Source: Mytilus trossulus
Lineage: Eukaryota; Mollusca; Bivalvia; Mytilida; Mytilidae
Length of the DNA stretch: 64,000 nt
Direction of reading: 5' to 3'
Assembly (NCBI RefSeq): GCF_036588685.1
Contig: NC_086378.1
Span: 35,751,578-35,815,577, forward strand
Below, in pieces: positions 60,701 through 64,000 of the stretch. Each line of letters begins with the position of its first letter. Positions within the stretch are counted from its first letter, which is position 1. The notes under the pieces are model-generated. The model was not told the origin of the DNA, did no database searches, and saw only the letters and a list, made by a program, of their open reading frames with translations. A program made the position numbers and the translations under genes.

Positions 60701-63700
60701 AAGCGATTGGTCGCACAGATACAGGATGAATATGGAGGTATGTTAAAAATTATAATAAAAAAAAGTAGGAAATAGAACCCCAAAAACCTCCAGATACTAC
60801 AACCTTTTGTTATTGTACCTCCTTCAAATTATCCTGTATCACTATAATATGTTTCTTGGTTAGATTAAAACTTATTAGCCGATTGGCAAATATTGAACGA
60901 TACTCTAAACATGGACTCAAAGCTCAATGATCTGATAAAACCTTTTCATAAACAAAAAAGAATTAGAATATATGCATGTGAGAAGAAAACAATTTATAAA
61001 GACTGAACAATTACACACATAAGTACGACCTCCAGTTATCAGGAAATCCATACTGTACGTTGAGTTAAGAAAGGTAACGAAAAGACAAAATGTGAAAGCA
61101 TGAAAAATAAAATCGTCATAATATAGACAATAACAGTTAATGAAAGTAACCAATATGACAAACAAAAACACACGACAACAACTGTATTAAACAATGTACT
61201 TATCATTTTCAAAAGTTTTGGTTCGAGCATCAAAATACATTGTTGTCGCAATGCTCATCTTGTGCGGTAAAAGTGATTCTGTTGATGCTATTACTACTAC
61301 TTGGTTGACTCCTCTGTTAGTGGAATGTTAGTCCTCGAGGTCACCATCAAACCCGGATTCGGCGTTTTGGTTATCAGCTCTTTAAAGTTGTTAAAGGTTT
61401 TATAATTTCTAGAAGTTTGACTTTGCGACAATATTGTATCTTTTGACCAATAACGTTTGTCTTTAGTCGCCCAATGATATATGGTCATTTGCAAAATAAC
61501 GTGTGCTCGAATTTTATATAGAAATTAACATGTGCACTTAAAATGTTCATTCGCAGGTTAAATGTGCCATAAGAAGAAGAAATACGATTGGATCAACACC
61601 AGGTCCATATCTGTACAGCCAAGTATTGAGAGCAGGACTTAATGTAACCAAAAAAATATATTTGTGTTAGCCAATAAAGTTATAACAAGTATACTATAGA
61701 AATGGTTTAGTCTTTTTGATTATCATAACTATATTAGACACGTCAACATGTGTGATGAATCGAGTCTCTAACGACCTAGTATTAAACAGAAGCATTTTCA
61801 TATGATGTTCAATTTCGTAAGAAGGTTGTTTTGTTAAGAACCTGGATAACATTTGCTATCTTAGAAACGAACAGAATGACGATTACACACTTATATAGCT
61901 ATTCGTCACCTTTTTTGTCTGTTAAAACTATATACAATAAGTATCAGATTATTTTTATGAGAGAGGATTTTTTTTAAATTTTTTTTACAGCTTTTTTCAA
62001 ACATCGTTTGCTTTTATACTGAAACATACTACATTCAAAATAGTCCAATCGGAAGAGTAAAACCTATCTGTTGGCTTAATTTTAAGGGTTTAATCATAAA
62101 CGTAGCTTTTAACATATCTTAAATTTTGGTTTTTATGAATAAATCGTCATTTGAGTAACATGTCAATGATCCAACAAGCCATAGATACCAACAAACAATT
62201 ACACAAAGTAGTCAACCTGCAATCGTTATTAATCGACACATCTTTACACAGTTTAGGATTTCTTAAACACCGCATATTTCTAATTACAAATGTGTTTTTT
62301 AATAGCCACATGGAACTAGATATACAGTTTTTGAAGGAGAATCAATCAACATTACTTTTACCGCAACCGTTCCTGTGGGTTGTGTTGCGTCGCATGAAAA
62401 CATTCGAAAACATTGTGATCAGAATTTTTACATATCTGCACCGGAATATGTAAACAATGGTATGGAATGCACTAACAGTGTGGTCAAGAGGAATATTGTT
62501 TTTAAATCTCAATTTTGTGGAATTCGGCTAGGAAGCCTTGATTGGCACGATTCCAGAACAATTCAGGTTTTCGGATATAGTGACGGTCTCTACAATCTTA
62601 AAGACAGAAGAACCTATATCAGATTGTCAGCGCCATCTGCTTCACCGTTTAATGATATATGGAGGAATGTAAATATTCCATCCATAGAGGTAAATTTCTT
62701 CGACAAATATTTTACATTATCAGTAAATTTTTTACAAGGTATATTTAAAAAACCATACTGCATTTAATTTATAGATTTCGGGATTCTAAAATAGTAGCAG
62801 TTCATATAACAGAAATATACATTAACATGTTAATGTTATTGGAATATTCATTATTCCGTACTCGATCGACAAGGTTAATCTGATTGTCAGAAAATTAGGT
62901 CAACCTATATGGAACCTCATTAGGGCGGTGCACTCGTCGTTTAAAGCAACAGTGAGAGGAACCTTTTTGTGTGCCAAAATTTTAAGTTCGAATATTTATT
63001 TTTACTCAAATCGGCATATTTGTAGTCATTCAACGACACAAAAAACTAATATGTAGGCCTATTGTATATGGATAAAGACAGTAGCTTAATATTGCATTTC
63101 TTACATGTGTTTCATGCGGGAATTGTAGTTTCCAATTGTTGAAAATATATACATCTTCATGCCTTATATATATCATGTACTGTAGTACGCCGCTAGATTA
63201 AAACTGACGTGGAAAGGTAACACATGCCCACCGTCGAGGGAAGAACCAAAAATTTGCGAAAGCAAATTTACAGATCTAACATTGTTGGGTTGATGTTTAG
63301 ACGAGTTGTATACAAATATATATATATATATTCAAAAATTTGATTTTGTTTAGGTTAAAGTAGTCGACAAAGATGCTTTTCTAACAAATAGCATATGTCA
63401 AATTTACAACGATCCGCATGTTATAACCTATGATGGAAAATATTACGAATATATGAATGTTGGAGAATTCGTCATTTACAGAAATGATATAGGTCCATAT
63501 TGGGTAGGTAGTGACTATTCTTTATCCTTTTATCAATACTCGTCCATTAAGGAACCTATAAACTAGAAAAGCAAACTGTAAAAAAAAAAATTACTGAGAA
63601 AGATTACTTTATTTTCTTTTCAATATGAGATGAACTGAAAAACCATATAACACCATTAAAGTAAGATTTTTATATGAGCAAAAGTCATGAGAAACATGTT

Positions 63701-64000
63701 GATTTAATTTAATATTTTTGATTAAACATACGTAAGACGAGAAAAAAATACACTCTTATAGTATTTATAAGGAAATCATGTGCTAGTAAAAACGACAATA
63801 TTATATAAACAAACGGTATGCGCTTAAAATTGATATTTAAATATCAATTGCTACATAAATTAATTTGAATTAGTGTCTATAATCTTTGTATTTCAGGTAC
63901 ATGCGTTATTCACCAGCTGCGGATTCGGATGGCCCGGCTCATCGTGTCTTTGCGGAATTGCAATTAGAAGCCACGACTCACTATTTGTTCTAAGAACTTG
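48598..64000 (+). CDS. VWDE-like secreted protein with N-terminal YWTD propeller, 13 exons, 3' incomplete
   Basis: I joined 13 exons by splice sites and phase into one open frame of 789 codons that runs off the window. Order of parts: signal peptide (about 1-20) and Cys-rich segment (21-38); six-bladed YWTD/LDL-receptor class B-like propeller (about 43-308), with blade words DGYRLYLIN, KSYVYTIS, DHIYWSDY, NSWIYFMN, KRIYWTIG and DYLYYTDN; D8C domain (about 309-434; PCRSYT, EGWYKI, HCGTDNPIWLNG); a short Cys linker; VWDE-like beta modules (456-705); and the start of a VWD domain (CQIYNDPH, ITYDG, SCLCGIAI). From the D8C domain onward the order matches vertebrate VWDE (von Willebrand factor D and EGF domain protein); the propeller is extra. 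I infer an extracellular or matrix role. EGF repeats would be expected beyond the window. Confidence 0.85.
48725..50242 (+). other. Intron 1 with repeats
   Basis: It contains a family F copy at 48877-48975 (aacccggatttgttttctct, cagcggtatactactgttg) and, at about 49265-49400, a segment starting aagaataagaatactttatt that looks like a common invertebrate dispersed repeat. The acceptor is gtcatttgtag at 50232-50242. Confidence 0.6.
50243..50414 (+). CDS. VWDE-like gene, exon 2: propeller blades 1-2
   Basis: Enters in phase 1, leaves in phase 2 (gcgcag|gtattt). It encodes TEPNMLALDGYRLYLINRN and SKSYVYTISSYDG, the first two strands-and-motif blocks of the YWTD propeller. It includes a possible N-glycosylation site (NDS). 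Confidence 0.8.
50415..51909 (+). other. Intron 2 with a family C remnant
   Basis: Bases 50653-50722 (caaaggtaccaggcttatga, then acaagactcatcagtgacgc) are a decayed family C piece. The acceptor is ttttttaccttaaag. The open frames at 50886-51152 and 51463-51726 are low-complexity and unsupported. Confidence 0.6.
51910..52143 (+). CDS. VWDE-like gene, exon 3: propeller blade 3
   Basis: Phase 2 in and out (aatag|gtacac). It reads VCYPCYENERQTEIIIEDSS then HPHSFAIDSDNDHIYWSDYH and ALIRSDSNGFNKTVIL, a canonical YWTD repeat with IYWSD. A CxxC pair precedes it. The exon has no internal start codon context, so simple ORF finding misses it. Confidence 0.85.
52144..52880 (+). other. Intron 3
   Basis: AT-rich, no repeat recognised. 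The acceptor is gttgagttatag. Confidence 0.6.
52881..52999 (+). CDS. VWDE-like gene, exon 4: propeller blade 4
   Basis: Phase 2 in, phase 1 out (acattag|gtaaac). It encodes WIYFMNASEGTIDRCRLDGN followed by NTERVLI, a standard blade with the (D/S)GxxxxRCxLDG pattern and potential N-glycosylation sites (NAS, NNT). Confidence 0.85.
53000..53812 (+). other. Intron 4
   Basis: AT-rich, no repeat recognised. The acceptor is gatttgcttatag. Confidence 0.6.
53813..54085 (+). CDS. VWDE-like gene, exon 5: propeller blades 5-6
   Basis: Phase 1 in and out (gagaca|gtaagt). It encodes DIVDKRIYWTIGNTIKSATL with DGTDIKEVQR, then INGIAVYNDYLYYTDNWSDY and YRVNKYGGTRQRIARL. These complete the sixth blade, so exons 2-5 (about 266 residues) make one whole propeller. 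Confidence 0.85.
54211..54745 (+). repeat. Family A copy 3, interrupted by a MITE
   Basis: The left part 54211-54293 (ataacaactgtcatgttcct, ataaacctgggtttatagct) and the right part from 54703 (taaatctctcacttaaatgg) match the continuous sequence tagctagctaaacctctcac in copy 2. Removing the insert restores collinearity. Confidence 0.75.
54294..54702. mobile_element. Harbinger-like MITE, 409 bp
   Basis: The ends agcctaggtcacaccttacc and ggtaaggtgtgaccgaggct are inverted repeats (one mismatch over about 23 bp). They are flanked by TAA on both sides (54291-54293 and 54703-54705), the 3-bp target duplication typical of PIF/Harbinger. The interior is rich in cgtccgtt and gtccgtttcg words, including a local duplication near 54540-54605 (tttcgtttccgttttgtatg twice). 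No transposase is present. Plus-strand open frames in it are artefacts. Confidence 0.85.
56439..56651 (+). CDS. VWDE-like gene, exon 6: D8C domain, first half
   Basis: Phase 1 in and out (caatg|gttaga). It encodes TIKDPCRSYTTMINVEKRSK ... EEGWYKINC ... PPGAYHCGTDNPIWLNG. The pattern CxSY...GWY(K/R)...CGT..P.WL is the D8C signature seen in uromodulin, OIT3 and VWDE. Confidence 0.85.
56652..57222 (+). other. Intron 6 with a dispersed repeat
   Basis: Bases 56955-57105 (actgtggattcattaatact, ttttcgtggatttcatggta, accacgaatttaaatgttca) look like a widespread invertebrate SINE or MITE. No second copy is in the window. The acceptor is atagtatatttcag. Confidence 0.5.
57223..57384 (+). CDS. VWDE-like gene, exon 7: D8C domain, second half
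   Basis: Phase 1 in and out (gttttg|gtaatt). It encodes GTLPNFAEGNVTREACMQTN, VCEISINIEIRNCNGYYIYY and a final SYCFG. The cysteines and the RNC.GYY.Y.L pattern match the end of D8C domains. Confidence 0.85.
57385..59016 (+). other. Intron 7 with family A and B copies
   Basis: A family A copy at 57476-57625 (cacactcctgacttggtaca, ggggttaaacctggtttata) and a degenerate family B copy at 57925-58290 (acaagtaccgatccacgtca, aaacatgtttaatgccgtca, ggggccttttattgtcgacc) lie here, both plus orientation. The open frame at 58336-58557 is unsupported. The acceptor is gtttttacaaacag. Confidence 0.6.
59017..59082 (+). CDS. VWDE-like gene, exon 8: short Cys linker
   Basis: A 66-bp exon, phase 1 in and out (gtagct|gtaagt), encoding SGPVKCPSGTSSETEYYPGC. 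It is supported by clean acceptor and donor and by the frame it preserves. VWDE-type proteins have a comparable short CPxG linker after D8C. Confidence 0.75.
59083..60459 (+). other. Intron 8
   Basis: AT-rich, no repeat recognised. The open frames 59313-59561, 59433-59714 and 59590-59853 overlap on opposite strands and have no splice or domain support. The acceptor is atcatattttatag. Confidence 0.5.
60460..60737 (+). CDS. VWDE-like gene, exon 9: beta-sandwich-like module
   Basis: Phase 1 in, phase 0 out (atggag|gtatgt). It encodes FPNDYMAVEVKAILEEGDSF, IFKCDFDDKSNGTHAYDVFW and LFEDIDEVIFFKESDWSHRY. The C...W spacing is Ig/fibronectin-like, and the region corresponds to the VWDE segment after D8C. 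One or two N-glycosylation motifs (NGT, NTS). Confidence 0.85.
60738..61556 (+). other. Intron 9 with a decayed family C relative
   Basis: Bases 61280-61480 (gactcctctgttagtggaat, gtcctcgaggtcaccat, ttcggcgttttgg) parallel the centre of the family C element at 41490-41660. The minus-strand open frames 60917-61251 are AT-rich noise. The acceptor is catcgcag-like (ttcattcgcag). Confidence 0.5.
61557..61643 (+). CDS. VWDE-like gene, exon 10
   Basis: An 87-bp exon, phase 0 at both ends (cttaat|gtaacc). It encodes VKCAIRRRNTIGSTPGPYLY and SQVLRAGLN. Read-through past the donor meets TAG within nine codons, so splicing is needed. The VKC pairs with the cysteine in exon 9. Confidence 0.75.
61644..62305 (+). 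other. Intron 10
   Basis: AT-rich, no repeat recognised. The acceptor is gtgttttttaatag. The plus-strand open frame 62151-62453 is in the wrong frame and crosses this acceptor. Confidence 0.6.
62306..62689 (+). CDS. VWDE-like gene, exon 11: pre-VWD module
   Basis: Phase 0 at both ends (atagag|gtaaat). It encodes YTVFEGESINITFTATVPVG, a Cys-containing central part (KHCDQNF, MECTNS, QFCGIRL) and TYIRLSAPSASPFNDIWRNV. The (T)VPxxC and DIW blocks match the VWDE module that precedes the VWD domain. Confidence 0.85.
62690..63353 (+). other. Intron 11
   Basis: AT-rich, with a TA run at about 63317-63331. The acceptor is gattttgtttag. Confidence 0.6.
63354..63503 (+). CDS. VWDE-like gene, exon 12: start of VWD domain
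   Basis: Phase 0 at both ends (tattgg|gtaggt). It encodes VKVVDKDAFLTNSICQIYND then PHVITYDGKYYEYMNVGEFV and IYRND. The DPH...TYDG...Y motif with the preceding cysteine (residue 720) is the signature of von Willebrand factor type D domains. The Asp may bind calcium. Confidence 0.9.
63504..63896 (+). other. Intron 12
   Basis: AT-rich, no repeat recognised. The acceptor is ctttgtatttcag. Confidence 0.6.
63897..64000 (+). CDS. VWDE-like gene, exon 13 (cut by window end): VWD domain continues
   Basis: It encodes VHALFTSCGFGWPGSSCLCG then IAIRSHDSLFVLRT before the window ends. The C...SCxCG(I/V)A pattern is the usual continuation of a VWDE-type VWD domain. The rest of the domain and any EGF repeats must lie to the right. 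Confidence 0.85.

Noticed and set aside
62151-62453. 100-codon ORF before VWDE-like exon 11
   Set aside because: It crosses the acceptor of exon 11 in a different frame. The phase-consistent exon explains the coding signal better.

Overview
The window looks like nuclear DNA of a marine bivalve, most likely a Mytilus-type mussel. It is very AT-rich and is dominated by short dispersed repeats of the kind seen in mussel genomes. The only substantial coding signal is spliced (GT-AG introns, exons of 66 to about 1000 bp). Nothing looks bacterial. The species call is an inference from repeat style and gene content, not from a database match.

Layout. Bases 1-23300 hold almost no recognisable host coding sequence. 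They contain dispersed repeats (called here families A, B, C and D), two inverted-orientation minisatellite arrays (about 3.5 and 10.7 kb), a GCAAAGGTTTGC array (11.8 kb), several fold-back sequences and one frameshifted orphan ORF near 20.3 kb. At 23328-24314 lies the terminal coding exon of an unrecognised gene. A related copy lies 12 kb downstream at 36236-37075, so these are paralogues of an orphan family in the same orientation. Between them lie a 5'-truncated reverse-transcriptase retroelement on the minus strand (27581-29380), an RT fragment (25.4-25.7 kb), a terminal-inverted-repeat element without a transposase (31.4-32.3 kb) and a possible cysteine-rich exon (32.4 kb). At 44847-47870 is the main retroelement: a nearly complete RT coding region broken by one frameshift and two stops, with a 3' tail that also occurs as a separate direct copy at 42980-43382.

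From 48598 to the right edge runs the best-supported gene, on the plus strand. I assembled 13 consecutive exons with matching splice phases (789 codons visible, truncated by the window end). The product starts with a signal peptide and a short cysteine-rich segment. It continues with a six-bladed YWTD (LDL-receptor class B-like) propeller, a D8C domain (uromodulin/OIT3/VWDE type), VWDE-like linker modules and the start of a von Willebrand factor type D domain. It is therefore a secreted or extracellular VWDE-like protein with an added N-terminal propeller. Its introns carry further mobile-element debris, including a Harbinger-like MITE nested in an older repeat.

How the parts relate. The retroelement copies, their tails and family B share a 3' module, which suggests that short elements borrow the RT element's machinery. 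The host genes share no visible pathway. The VWDE-like gene and the orphan pair appear to be independent loci in repeat-rich DNA. Limits: 5' exons of the orphan gene could not be located, and all repeat assignments rest on comparisons inside this window plus general familiarity with bivalve repeats.
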